This document shows, piece after piece, positions 26,576 to 35,961 of a DNA stretch of 64,000 bases. Positions within the stretch are counted from its first letter, which is position 1; every line of letters starts with the position of its first letter. Origin of the DNA: Saccharicrinis sp963675435. GTDB taxonomy: Bacteria; Bacteroidota; Bacteroidia; Bacteroidales; Marinilabiliaceae. A program made the translations under genes and the position numbers. The DNA lies in the NCBI GenBank assembly GCA_963675435.1, contig OY776216.1, positions 5,022,001 through 5,086,000 of the forward strand, written 5' to 3'. The notes under the pieces were generated by a model that saw nothing but the letters and a program-made list of their open reading frames with translations, ran no database searches and was not told where the DNA came from.

Positions 26576-28471
26576 TTACTTATTAAAACTCATCTTGATA
26601 CCCCACTGAAGATCTTTTATAAACTTAAAAATCTCTTTTAAGGTAGCTTGTTCCACTTGTGTTAGTTTCTTTGGTTCAATAAAGTTTGTTGCTTCTCTAA
26701 ATTCATTTAATATTTCAGAAGATTGACTCTTTAAACGTACTCCCATTAAATAATAGTAGGCATGTCGCACTTCTTTATACTTTACCTCATTAATATGTCC
26801 GGCCTCTAAAAGTGCATTCATTCTATTACCCGTATTTGCAATCATAATTTTATTTTTTAACGAGTACATACGCATCATGTCCACAATTGAGTTCATGGCT
26901 TTTTTAATATTAAATACTTTGCGCTCATCTTTAGAGAAAGTCTTAATATTATTAAATAAGGTTAGCGGGGCCTCGTAATGCAATGCATTTGTCACCAGAT
27001 TCATTAAAAACTTTGAGGATGTTTTATCAATACAATTAATCATATGATTATAAAGCTCATCAAAGAGATTTTTTTCTCCATAAACATAACGACAGTCAAA
27101 AAATGTAGAAAACTTCGTCACGGTATCCGGAGCTGCTTCGTTAATCCACATGTCATAATTTCTTTTCCAGTGAGAAAGTGAATGACACCATTTGGGATTT
27201 TTGGCCATAAATCCACCTGTACAAAACTTAAAGCCCACATCATTTAATCGCGTTGAAATTCGGTCCGCAAACTCAAGAAAATATGTACGAACCAACTCTC
27301 TTTGCTCGTTTGCCTTATCTTCATAAATGATGGCATTATCCTGATCGGTGGCCAAAGTTTGCTCTTGACGCGCCTCGCTACCAATTACCAGAAAACAGTA
27401 TTTAGCTGGTGCAGGTCCCATTTCCTTTTGCACTCCGTCAATTATTCTAAGTAATATCTCATCAGCAATTGTAGTAACAATTCGGTTTACAATTTCCGCA
27501 TGAACACCTCGGCCAATCATTAACGAGATCATTTCCGGAACCCTGGACCACTTTTCTTTTAAATCAAGTATGGTATTGGATAATTTTACTGATTGAATAA
27601 ACACAAGTGGCGATTGCGCATGCTCGGTTAATAAACGGTATCTACTTAAATATCCCAGACTTTCTGTTCCATCTTTAACCAGAATATATTCCTGTTTAGA
27701 AGGATAAAGTGCCAGTAAAGCTTCATATACTAATGCACCTTTCTGTATACAAATAATATCCTTATGCGCCACTTCAATTACTGGCGTATCCACTTTTTTT
27801 CCAGAAGCCAAAGCCTCCTTAATTAATATATCTTTTGAAACAAATGCGATTAACTCATCTCCTTCTTTTATATAAACACAATTAACCTGCATTGTCGACA
27901 TTAAAGCTGCAACATCACTAATTGGAGTTTCTGTACTACATGTAACTAACAAACGGGGTGTAATAGAGCTGATTTTTCTGGTGAAAATGATATCAGCATC
28001 CATAAAGTTCTCTTCAAACGTAGTGTTTCGCTTTACGAAATGTGCGTACTCATCGTTAAGCATTTTGTTACCAAACTGAATTGTAAAATGCTGAAAGAAC
28101 TTATTATAACTTCGGCAAAGTGCCTTAAATTCATCTTTATCTAAAATCAGAATTTCTGTATCCGGCTTGGAGACTACGGTTCGTATAGAATTGTGTTTAT
28201 TTAATAGTACGGAGCTTCCTCCATAAATATCTCCAATGGCATACAGCTCTTCTAAACGAATTTCATTATTTGAATCATAAAAGTAGGCGTTGTAGGCACC
28301 TTTTACAATTATATCGATTGTATTTAATGGTGTTTTATCTTGTGTGTAAACAGTTTCTTTATTCTTAAAAACTTTATGTTTCATCATATTTGAAACTTCA
28401 TCCAATACCGTATCTGGAAGAATGTTGAATGGAGTAATATTCTTAAGAAATTCTTTCCTGTTTAACATCAT
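26576..28471 (-). CDS. cNMP-binding / CBS / DUF294 nucleotidyltransferase-like signalling protein
   Basis: A 631-residue cytoplasmic multidomain protein: cyclic-nucleotide-binding domain at about 10-135 (VKGAYNAYFYDSNNE, GDIYGGSSVLL), CBS pair at about 160-285, DUF294 nucleotidyltransferase at about 330-470, and DUF294 C-terminal helical domain to 631. The nucleotidyltransferase signature is intact (GSEARQEQTLATDQDNA, giving GS and DxD), as in the GlnD-like superfamily, so it may modify a protein or nucleotide in response to cyclic and adenine nucleotides (inference). It lies 17 bp downstream of the exonuclease gene in one unit, a pairing I recognise as recurrent. Confidence 0.88.
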   Translation of the reverse strand: MMLNRKEFLKNITPFNILPDTVLDEVSNMMKHKVFKNKETVYTQDKTPLNTIDIIVKGAYNAYFYDSNNEIRLEELYAIGDIYGGSSVLLNKHNSIRTVVSKPDTEILILDKDEFKALCRSYNKFFQHFTIQFGNKMLNDEYAHFVKRNTTFEENFMDADIIFTRKISSITPRLLVTCSTETPISDVAALMSTMQVNCVYIKEGDELIAFVSKDILIKEALASGKKVDTPVIEVAHKDIICIQKGALVYEALLALYPSKQEYILVKDGTESLGYLSRYRLLTEHAQSPLVFIQSVKLSNTILDLKEKWSRVPEMISLMIGRGVHAEIVNRIVTTIADEILLRIIDGVQKEMGPAPAKYCFLVIGSEARQEQTLATDQDNAIIYEDKANEQRELVRTYFLEFADRISTRLNDVGFKFCTGGFMAKNPKWCHSLSHWKRNYDMWINEAAPDTVTKFSTFFDCRYVYGEKNLFDELYNHMINCIDKTSSKFLMNLVTNALHYEAPLTLFNNIKTFSKDERKVFNIKKAMNSIVDMMRMYSLKNKIMIANTGNRMNALLEAGHINEVKYKEVRHAYYYLMGVRLKSQSSEILNEFREATNFIEPKKLTQVEQATLKEIFKFIKDLQWGIKMSFNK

Positions 28472-28488
28472 ACGTAAAAATAAAATTA

Positions 28489-29199
28489 TTATCTGATTGA
28501 TACAAGCAATAAATAAATTACAAATATGATAATTACTAAGATAACAGAGGGGATAACAACTTTTTTTAACAGGGCTGAATTTTTATTTTCTTTAAAGTAT
28601 TTTGCCTGATTAATAAATTCTTTATCCTTGATTTGTCCTTTATGTAATAATTCAAAAAAGCAATCTTTAGCAGCTAAAGCATCATACAAAGCGTTATGCT
28701 GATTTTTAAACTCTTCTCCAAAAAGAGATTTATATAATTCATTAAGTCTTAACAATCTGTAACTTGCACCAGGAAAAATATTACGAGTAAAAAACATAGT
28801 GCAAAACCTGGACCTGTTCATAAAGCTTTGTTTTATTCCTGCTCTGTTAAATCCAACCTCAATCATTTTAATATCAAACTTGAGAAAATGACCTACAACA
28901 AGTGGATTATATTTATTAAGATCATCACTTAATTTTTGTAACACTTCTTTACGTTTAATACCATTTTTTTTAAGATAATCCAGTGTAATTCCATGCACAC
29001 GCATTGACTCTTCACTCATTTCTATATCTCCCGGATTAATAAAAAAATCATGAGTTAGAATTGTCTCTCCAGACTTTTTACAAATTGTCCATGCTATTTG
29101 TAAAATATATGGCCAATGATCCACCTCATCAGTAGGTGCATTCCAATATTTAGGTTTATCAGAAGTTTCTGTATCTAAAAAAAGAATGTAGTCGTTCAT
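28489..29199 (-). CDS. Membrane-anchored DEDDh 3'-5' exonuclease
   Basis: A 236-residue protein. Residues 1-185 form a DnaQ/PolC-epsilon-like exonuclease with all five acidic/His positions visible: D and E in LFLDTETS, D in VGHFLKFDIKM, H and D in NQHNALYDALAA. After a charged linker, residues about 212-233 (VVIPSVILVIIIFVIYLLLV) form a clear membrane helix, which is unusual for a DnaQ-type enzyme and predicts tail anchoring with the nuclease facing the cytoplasm. It is cotranscribed with the DUF294 signalling gene, so its activity may be tied to nucleotide sensing. Confidence 0.9.
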   Translation of the reverse strand: MNDYILFLDTETSDKPKYWNAPTDEVDHWPYILQIAWTICKKSGETILTHDFFINPGDIEMSEESMRVHGITLDYLKKNGIKRKEVLQKLSDDLNKYNPLVVGHFLKFDIKMIEVGFNRAGIKQSFMNRSRFCTMFFTRNIFPGASYRLLRLNELYKSLFGEEFKNQHNALYDALAAKDCFFELLHKGQIKDKEFINQAKYFKENKNSALLKKVVIPSVILVIIIFVIYLLLVSIR

Positions 29200-29227
29200 T
29201 TCTCGGGATTATAGATTTTACAAAAAA

Positions 29228-29256
29228 CAAAAATAGTCAGTATAATGAGGATTCAA
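29228..29256 (-). promoter_or_regulatory. Promoter of the exonuclease-DUF294 operon
   Basis: On the minus strand: TTG (29256-29254), an 18-nt spacer, TATTTTTG (29235-29228), an exact TAnnTTTG match 29 nt before the ATG at 29199. Confidence 0.6.
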
Positions 29257-29309
29257 CCATTTTTGTTAGTAATAATATACTATTATAAATAGATACCCGA
29301 ATTAATATG

Positions 29310-31202
29310 CTACATTTTATTAATATGTGGAATAGTAAAATAGAAGATAGATCCTTTTTTCTCCACACTGGTAAACCACATATCTCCACCCATAATCTGA
29401 ACAATAGATTTTGAGATACTTAAACCTAAACCAACACCACCATGTTGCCCATCGTATAACTGATCAATCCTACGAAAACGTTCAAAAACAAAACTTCTTA
29501 AATCCTTGGGAATTCCTATTCCATAATCTTTCACAAAAAACATAAAATAATAATCATGATTTAAGTTTGTGTTAAATGGAATTCGCTCTCTAATTTCATC
29601 TTGTGTCAACAAATGGTAACCTACAGAAATAGTTCCTGAAAATGAATACTTTATTGAATTGCTAATTAAATTTTGCAATATCTGTCTTAACCTTAACTTA
29701 TCGGTATAGATAGACTGTGGCTCATTTTCAGCATTGCTGACTCTTATTCCCAACTTTGATTTTCGTTGATAATCAATTTGAATAGCATTCTGCTGTACCA
29801 AATGATCTAATAGCTCAGGTAAATAAACTTCACTAAAATTTAGTTTTAATTCGTTAGAATCGATCAAAGACAAATCTAACAATTCGTTTACTAAATTTTC
29901 CAATAATCTGGAACTATCATTAACATACTTAATATAGTCTGATAATTCTTCATCTCTATTTGAATCAGCCAACACATCTGTAAAACCAATAATTGAATTC
30001 AAAGGTGTACGTAATTCATGTGAAATATTAGCAATTAAGGCAGTTTTAACGGCCTCTGACTGCTGTGCCTTATTTTTTGCATCTTCCAAAATGACTTTAA
30101 ACTTCCTTAGTTTCTGATTGCTTTTAATTAAGGTTGTAACCACAAGTAAAACAAATAAAATAAGAATCGCATTTACAAGAAAAATTTCTCCATATATTTT
30201 AAAGAATGACTTATCCTCATTAATTATTTGTGAATTTCGGGGTAGCAGTGCTTCTTCTATCTTAAACCTTTTAAGTTGCTGTGCATTAAAATACAGTATG
30301 GGTTCTGGATATATAATACGGTTTGGAATACGCTCTTTATTAATTACGTCAATTGTAAGTTGGGCTACTATTTCGCCATGCTCCTGACCACTAATCATCT
30401 CTCCCCCTACAATGCCTCTAATATCATCAAACTTACTCGAAAAAAAAGGTATTTTTTTAGACTCATCTAACTCACTTAAATACAATTCGTATGGGCGATA
30501 TTTATCATTATCATAATTCAAATCAAATAAATAAACTATAACATCAGTTGGTAAAGTTTTTAAATGATATTTTATTGAATCATTAGGAACATCTTCAACT
30601 ATTATAAAATGAGGCACTTTATGCTCCTCTTCATATCTTTGAATAATCGACTTGTAAGTCAATGAAGTAGAAGTGCTATCCAGATATACAACCACATTGT
30701 TTCTCTTTGGAAAGAAGCGATGCATAGAGTAAAATAACAAAGGTAAACTCCTAAGTTCCACAACACCATAGGCACCCATTCGTTCAAATGGATATGGTTT
30801 TGTATCTGAAATTCCTCCAAATACAAATGCTTTATCTTTAAATATAGAAGAATCTTGATAAGAAAGATAAAAGTCCACAGCATTATTATCCAATGCTATA
30901 ATAACATCAAAATCTACATTTAGATACTTAGAATTCAGGTAAGAATAAAATAAATTGAAAGTATTTTCAGAGAAAAAACGCTTGGTATCCATAAACTCAA
31001 CAAAATAGTCAATGCTCTTTGTTGAGTCAAACTTTGTTTGAATACCTTCTGTTACATTATCAGCCCAAGAATACCCTACGTGATAGGAATTAATAATAAG
31101 GATTTTTTTATGATCCTTTGGTACAGCACAAATCATGTCTGTACAGAAGAAAAATAAAACAATCCCTATTACATAATATATCCTTAGCATTTTTCTAGAC
31201 AC
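29310..31202 (-). CDS. Orphan hybrid-type sensor histidine kinase with periplasmic ABC-substrate-binding-like sensor
   Basis: A 630-residue inner-membrane kinase. Signal/TM1 at about 8-26, then a periplasmic region of about 300 residues resembling ABC substrate-binding (TrpX-like) sensors (HKKILIINSYHVGYSWADNV, VDFDVIIALDNNAVDFYL, VGGEMISGQEHGEIVA), then TM2 at about 338-360. The kinase core has H395 in SHELRTPLNSIIGF, an N box (LISNSIKYS), G1 (KDYGIGIP) and G2 (GGVGLGLS). No receiver domain and no neighbouring response regulator are present, so the partner is elsewhere. The sensor class suggests a small-molecule ligand, identity unknown. Confidence 0.9.
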   Translation of the reverse strand: MSRKMLRIYYVIGIVLFFFCTDMICAVPKDHKKILIINSYHVGYSWADNVTEGIQTKFDSTKSIDYFVEFMDTKRFFSENTFNLFYSYLNSKYLNVDFDVIIALDNNAVDFYLSYQDSSIFKDKAFVFGGISDTKPYPFERMGAYGVVELRSLPLLFYSMHRFFPKRNNVVVYLDSTSTSLTYKSIIQRYEEEHKVPHFIIVEDVPNDSIKYHLKTLPTDVIVYLFDLNYDNDKYRPYELYLSELDESKKIPFFSSKFDDIRGIVGGEMISGQEHGEIVAQLTIDVINKERIPNRIIYPEPILYFNAQQLKRFKIEEALLPRNSQIINEDKSFFKIYGEIFLVNAILILFVLLVVTTLIKSNQKLRKFKVILEDAKNKAQQSEAVKTALIANISHELRTPLNSIIGFTDVLADSNRDEELSDYIKYVNDSSRLLENLVNELLDLSLIDSNELKLNFSEVYLPELLDHLVQQNAIQIDYQRKSKLGIRVSNAENEPQSIYTDKLRLRQILQNLISNSIKYSFSGTISVGYHLLTQDEIRERIPFNTNLNHDYYFMFFVKDYGIGIPKDLRSFVFERFRRIDQLYDGQHGGVGLGLSISKSIVQIMGGDMWFTSVEKKGSIFYFTIPHINKM

Positions 31203-31300
31203 CGCACAATTTTTGCAGTAATATAAGAAAAATTGTTGCTATATCTTATTTGAATTTAGGATTTTTAAAAACAAACAGTTACACCTTAACTATTAATTTA

Positions 31301-32965
31301 CTAATAATTAAAACTACTTCCACCAAAGAATTCTCTAATTATAGACGTTGGTGGGATATTAATATCCTTAATATGTTTAAAATAACTAAAGAAATATAAC
31401 AATCTGGTCGCTTCCGCATACTCAGGTTTAATATTTTTTACCTCTAATAAAATAGGTTCTGCATAATGTTTAAGTACAGCAAACTCATACAATAGAGCCG
31501 TATTAAACATAACATCAGCTTCTTCCTGATATGGAAAGATATGTTTATCTTCTCCCCTTCGAACACTTTGCCATCTTGAAATGGTTTCTTCAGCTGAGTA
31601 ATTTCGATATCTGTAATCTCTTACAATTCTTCTGATTAAGCGGTTATCTGTAGTTGCTATTCTGTTATGATCATCAATATTAATAGCCGTGAGAGCTGAA
31701 GCATAGATTTTGAATTTAAAGCTATCATGAATAGTATGTGTTAACTTAGGATTTAATCCATGAATTCCTTCAATTACTAAAATCTGATTGTGCTCAAGCT
31801 GCATCTTTGAACCATCATAGAATCGTTTTCCTTTTTCAAATGAAAATTTAGGAATTTCAACATCTTCTCCTTTCAATAAACGAGTTAAGTCCTGATTAAA
31901 CTGCTCTACATCCAAAGCCTCTAATGCTTCAAAATCGTAATCTCCATTTTCGTCTTTTGGCGTATCTTCCCTATCCACAAAATAATCATCCAACGAAATG
32001 GTTTTGGGGTATAAACCAGAAACTAACAACTGAATAGCTAACCTTTTACTAAAGGTTGTTTTACCACTTGAGGATGGTCCACTAATAAGAATGATTTTTA
32101 CACGATCACGCTGCGCTGTTATTTGATCGGCAATTTGAGCAATCTTTTTTTCGTGTAATGCTTCTGAAACTTTAATTAATTGTTCTGTACCATTGGTTTG
32201 CTCTAATTCATTAAGATCATTTATATTCGTTACATCCAAAACCTTATTCCAATTACTATACTCCTGGAATATTTCAAACATTTTATTTTGAATCACCAAA
32301 TCCTCAACAACCTCAGGTTCAAAACGCTTAGGGATTTGCAATAAAATTCCATTATAATATTTATTAACATCAAACACTTCGAGGTAACCTGTTGATGGCA
32401 CCAAATAACCATAAAATGATCCAATAGAATCACCCAACTGGTAATAGGAAGAATAAGATTCCCCCCTACTTTCTAATAGACCTACTTTATCGACAAAACC
32501 ATTTTTATTGAACAGTTTAATTACTTTTTCAGTTTCTTTTTTATAATGAACAAAGGGTAAATCCTGCTGAACCATATTACGCATGTACTCTGTAATTTCA
32601 GCAACCTTTTCAACAGTAACTTCCTCTATTCCCTGAAGTTCACAATACACTCCTTTCGAAACAGAGTGCTCTACCCTTAACTTTACTCCTGGTAAAATAT
32701 TTTCAATAGCATGATATAACAAAAAAGAAAGACTCCTGATATACATTCGCATTCCATCAGGATTTGTTATATCAATAAATTCAACCGTTAAAGGATTAAA
32801 AACTTCATAAGGAAGTTTTTCTAATTTATTATTTACTAAGGCACCAAGTACTTTACTTCGTAATTTTATCTTCTGATCCTCAGCAATTTCCCCTAAGGTT
32901 ATTCCTCTTGAATATTTTGTATATGTATTATTGTTAATGCATTTAATTTTCACCTTCTGTCCCAT
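31301..32965 (-). CDS. TGS / tRNA-synthetase-SAD-like / uridine-kinase-like P-loop protein
   Basis: A 554-residue fusion: an N-terminal TGS domain (1-65), a domain resembling the second additional domain of threonyl-tRNA synthetase (about 70-180), a linker domain, and a C-terminal uridine-kinase/phosphoribulokinase-type P-loop domain from about 285. The P-loop reads ISGPSSSGKTTFSKRLA, and SLDDYFVDREDTP and EGIHGLNP are typical of uridine kinases. Annotated elsewhere as nucleoside kinase; true substrate uncertain. It is common in anaerobic Bacteroidota and Firmicutes. It follows uvrA on the same strand with a 78-bp gap. Confidence 0.88.
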   Translation of the reverse strand: MGQKVKIKCINNNTYTKYSRGITLGEIAEDQKIKLRSKVLGALVNNKLEKLPYEVFNPLTVEFIDITNPDGMRMYIRSLSFLLYHAIENILPGVKLRVEHSVSKGVYCELQGIEEVTVEKVAEITEYMRNMVQQDLPFVHYKKETEKVIKLFNKNGFVDKVGLLESRGESYSSYYQLGDSIGSFYGYLVPSTGYLEVFDVNKYYNGILLQIPKRFEPEVVEDLVIQNKMFEIFQEYSNWNKVLDVTNINDLNELEQTNGTEQLIKVSEALHEKKIAQIADQITAQRDRVKIILISGPSSSGKTTFSKRLAIQLLVSGLYPKTISLDDYFVDREDTPKDENGDYDFEALEALDVEQFNQDLTRLLKGEDVEIPKFSFEKGKRFYDGSKMQLEHNQILVIEGIHGLNPKLTHTIHDSFKFKIYASALTAINIDDHNRIATTDNRLIRRIVRDYRYRNYSAEETISRWQSVRRGEDKHIFPYQEEADVMFNTALLYEFAVLKHYAEPILLEVKNIKPEYAEATRLLYFFSYFKHIKDINIPPTSIIREFFGGSSFNY

Positions 32966-33043
32966 AATTCAGCTTTGTTTATATAGTCTCACTAAGTAAG
33001 TAATTTTATTACAAACAAAAACTGAATAATATCAAAAATGCAT

Positions 33044-35914
33044 TTAACCCACCAACTCTTCTTTTAAATATTTTGCCGTAAAGCTTTCGTTATTTTTCAC
33101 TATTTCTTCAGGAGTCCCTTCACAAAGAATTTCTCCCCCAAATCGTCCACCTTCTTTACCTATGTCAATAATATAATCGGCAACTTTAATAACATCCAGA
33201 TTATGCTCAATTACAATAACCGTATTTCCCTTATCTACCAATCGATTTAACACATCAAGCAGTACTCTAATATCTTCGAAATGCAAACCTGTAGTGGGTT
33301 CATCTAAAATATATATTGTTTTGCCTGTATCTTTTTTGGCCAGTTCACTTGCCAGTTTTACACGTTGTGATTCGCCTCCTGAAAGTGTTGTTGATGGCTG
33401 TCCTAATGTAATATACCCTAAACCAACCTCTTGCAAAACTTTTAATTTATGTGCTATTTTAGGAATACTTTCAAAAAACGTAACAGCCTGATTAATGGTC
33501 ATATCCAACACATCACTTATGGATTTCCCCTTGTATCTAACCTCCAAAGTTTCTCTGTTATATCTTTTACCATGACACTCTGGACAATCCACCATAACAT
33601 CCGGAAGAAAATTCATTTCAATAATCTGAACACCTCCACCTTTACAAGTCTCACATCGTCCCCCGGCCATATTAAATGAAAATCGTCCAGGTTTATAGTT
33701 TCGTATTTTTGATTCTGGTAGTCCGGTAAAAAGCTTACGTACTTCATCAAACACCTTAGTGTAAGTTGCAGGATTAGAACGTGGCGTTCTTCCAAGTGGA
33801 GATTGATCTACATCTACCACCTTATCCACATGCTTTAAACCATCAATCTTTTTATACGGCAACGGATCTTTTACTGATCCGTATACATGTTGATTTAAAA
33901 TTGGATATAACGTTTCATTTATCAGTGTTGATTTTCCACTACCAGAAACTCCTGTAATACAGATTAATTCTCCCAGAGGAAATGTGGCTGTAACTTGTTT
34001 CAGGTTATTACCTGAAGCTTCATGCAAAACTAACTTTTTCCCATTTCCTTTTCTTCGAACCTCTGGAACTATAATTTTCTTTTTATTATTTAAATAATCT
34101 GCGGTCAGGGTATTTTCCTGAATCACTTGCAATGGTGTACCATGAGCCACGACTTCACCGCCATGTCGGCCAGCAAAAGGTCCCATATCAATTAAATAAT
34201 CTGATTGTAGCATCATATCTTTATCATGTTCAACAACCAATACCGTATTGCCAGTATCTCTTAATTGTTGTAAGGAATGAATTAATTTATGATTATCTCG
34301 CTGATGCAACCCGATACTTGGTTCATCTAAAATATACAGAACATTAACTAATTGAGACCCAATCTGAGTAGCCAACCTGATTCTCTGACTTTCTCCACCT
34401 GATAAGGTCATAGCACTTCGATCCAATGATAAGTATCCCAATCCAACATCCAACAAAAAGCCCAAACGGCTTCTAATTTCTTTTAAAACCTCAGAGGCAA
34501 TTGCTTTCTGTTTATCACTCATATATTTTTCAATATCAGAAAACCACTCTGCCAACAGACTCAAATCCATATGGGATAAATCTGCTATATTTTTATCATT
34601 CAGTTTAAAATGCAATGCCTCTTTATTCAGGCGTTGTCCATTACATTCGGGACAAGTCACGTTGGTAACAAATTGCTTGGCCCATTTTTTTGCCTTTTGG
34701 GAAGTATCGTTACTTTGCTGCTGTAGAATATATTTAATAACACCATCAAAGCTAATAAAGTAATTGGAACTAGTTCCAAGTGGTGTATTCTTTAATGTAA
34801 TGGGTTCACTGGACCCATGAAGTATTGTATCCAACGCTTCTTCTGGAATATCTTTTATTGGAGTTTTTAATGTAAAGTCATGCTTTTCAGCAATTGCTTC
34901 GAGCTGCCAAAATATTAACGTGTTTTTAAATTTACCTAAAGGAGTAATACCTCCCGAATGAATGGAAACGGAATCATCTGGTATTACTTTTTCGATATCT
35001 ACGTTATCAATTGAGCCTAATCCTTTACATTTATTACATGCCCCTTGGGGTGAGTTAAACGAAAATGAGTGTGGAGCAGGTTCGTTATATGAAATACCTG
35101 TTGTTGGACACATTAATTTTTGTGAATAAAACTTGGCATCCTGCGTTTCGGCATCCAATATCATCATAATGCCCTTACCATTTTTCATTGCTAAACCTAA
35201 AGATTCAGACAATCGCTTAGTATCTTTACCTGAAACTTTGACTCGATCAATTACCATTTCAATACTATGGTTTTTATATCGATCAACTTTAAAACCATGA
35301 CCTAACTCTATTACTTCTCCATCTACACGGGCATGCAAATATCCCTTCTTTCTGATTTGTTCAAACAATTCTTTATAGTGCCCTTTTCTGTTACGCACCA
35401 AAGGAGCAAGAATCATTACCTTTTTACCATCAAAATTACTTTGAATTAAGGATAAGATTTTTTCAGTAGTGTATTTCACCATTTTTTCACCCGTGTTATA
35501 CGAATAGGCATCTGATGCACGGGCAAATAAAAGTCGTAAAAAGTCGTATATCTCGGTTATTGTTCCAACCGTTGAGCGTGGATTTTTATTGGTTGTTTTT
35601 TGTTCTATGGAAATAACTGGACTAAGACCGGTAATTTTATCCACTTCTGGTCTTTCCATATTTCCCAGGAACTGACGGGCATAAGCAGAAAAAGTTTCAA
35701 TATACCTTCTCTGACCTTCGGCATAAATAGTATCAAATGCAAGTGAAGATTTTCCGCTACCACTTAATCCAGTAATTACAACAAGCTTATTTCGAGGGAA
35801 TTCTATATCTATATTTTGCAGATTATGCACTCGTGCACCCATTACAGATACAGCTCCTTCTTCTACAAATGTTCCTTCGCTTGTGCTTTTTTGCTTAATC
35901 TTTTTATTTTCCAT
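33044..35914 (-). CDS. uvrA: Excinuclease ABC subunit A
   Basis: A 956-residue DNA damage recognition ATPase of nucleotide excision repair. Two ABC modules: Walker A GLSGSGKSS at about 49-57 with signature LSGGESQRIRLA, and GVSGSGKST in the second half with signature LSGGESQRVKLA. The C-terminal zinc module is complete (CETCKGG...CPECHGKRY). The first zinc module is not: the expected CxxC is C269-P-T-T272, and only C293 and C296 remain of the partner pair, so zinc is probably not bound there. Length and motifs otherwise fit UvrA1. Alternative assignment as a UvrA2 paralogue is less likely because the UvrB-binding regions appear present. Confidence 0.96.
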   Translation of the reverse strand: MENKKIKQKSTSEGTFVEEGAVSVMGARVHNLQNIDIEFPRNKLVVITGLSGSGKSSLAFDTIYAEGQRRYIETFSAYARQFLGNMERPEVDKITGLSPVISIEQKTTNKNPRSTVGTITEIYDFLRLLFARASDAYSYNTGEKMVKYTTEKILSLIQSNFDGKKVMILAPLVRNRKGHYKELFEQIRKKGYLHARVDGEVIELGHGFKVDRYKNHSIEMVIDRVKVSGKDTKRLSESLGLAMKNGKGIMMILDAETQDAKFYSQKLMCPTTGISYNEPAPHSFSFNSPQGACNKCKGLGSIDNVDIEKVIPDDSVSIHSGGITPLGKFKNTLIFWQLEAIAEKHDFTLKTPIKDIPEEALDTILHGSSEPITLKNTPLGTSSNYFISFDGVIKYILQQQSNDTSQKAKKWAKQFVTNVTCPECNGQRLNKEALHFKLNDKNIADLSHMDLSLLAEWFSDIEKYMSDKQKAIASEVLKEIRSRLGFLLDVGLGYLSLDRSAMTLSGGESQRIRLATQIGSQLVNVLYILDEPSIGLHQRDNHKLIHSLQQLRDTGNTVLVVEHDKDMMLQSDYLIDMGPFAGRHGGEVVAHGTPLQVIQENTLTADYLNNKKKIIVPEVRRKGNGKKLVLHEASGNNLKQVTATFPLGELICITGVSGSGKSTLINETLYPILNQHVYGSVKDPLPYKKIDGLKHVDKVVDVDQSPLGRTPRSNPATYTKVFDEVRKLFTGLPESKIRNYKPGRFSFNMAGGRCETCKGGGVQIIEMNFLPDVMVDCPECHGKRYNRETLEVRYKGKSISDVLDMTINQAVTFFESIPKIAHKLKVLQEVGLGYITLGQPSTTLSGGESQRVKLASELAKKDTGKTIYILDEPTTGLHFEDIRVLLDVLNRLVDKGNTVIVIEHNLDVIKVADYIIDIGKEGGRFGGEILCEGTPEEIVKNNESFTAKYLKEELVG

Positions 35915-35948
35915 AATACTTACTCAAATGCCCTTTTATATAAGTAAG

Positions 35949-35956
35949 CAAATATA
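35949..35956 (-). promoter_or_regulatory. Possible -7 element of uvrA
   Basis: TATATTTG on the minus strand matches TAnnTTTG, 35 nt upstream of the uvrA ATG and downstream of the lytic transglycosylase stop. No clear -33 element. Confidence 0.4.
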
Positions 35957-35961
35957 AAAAA

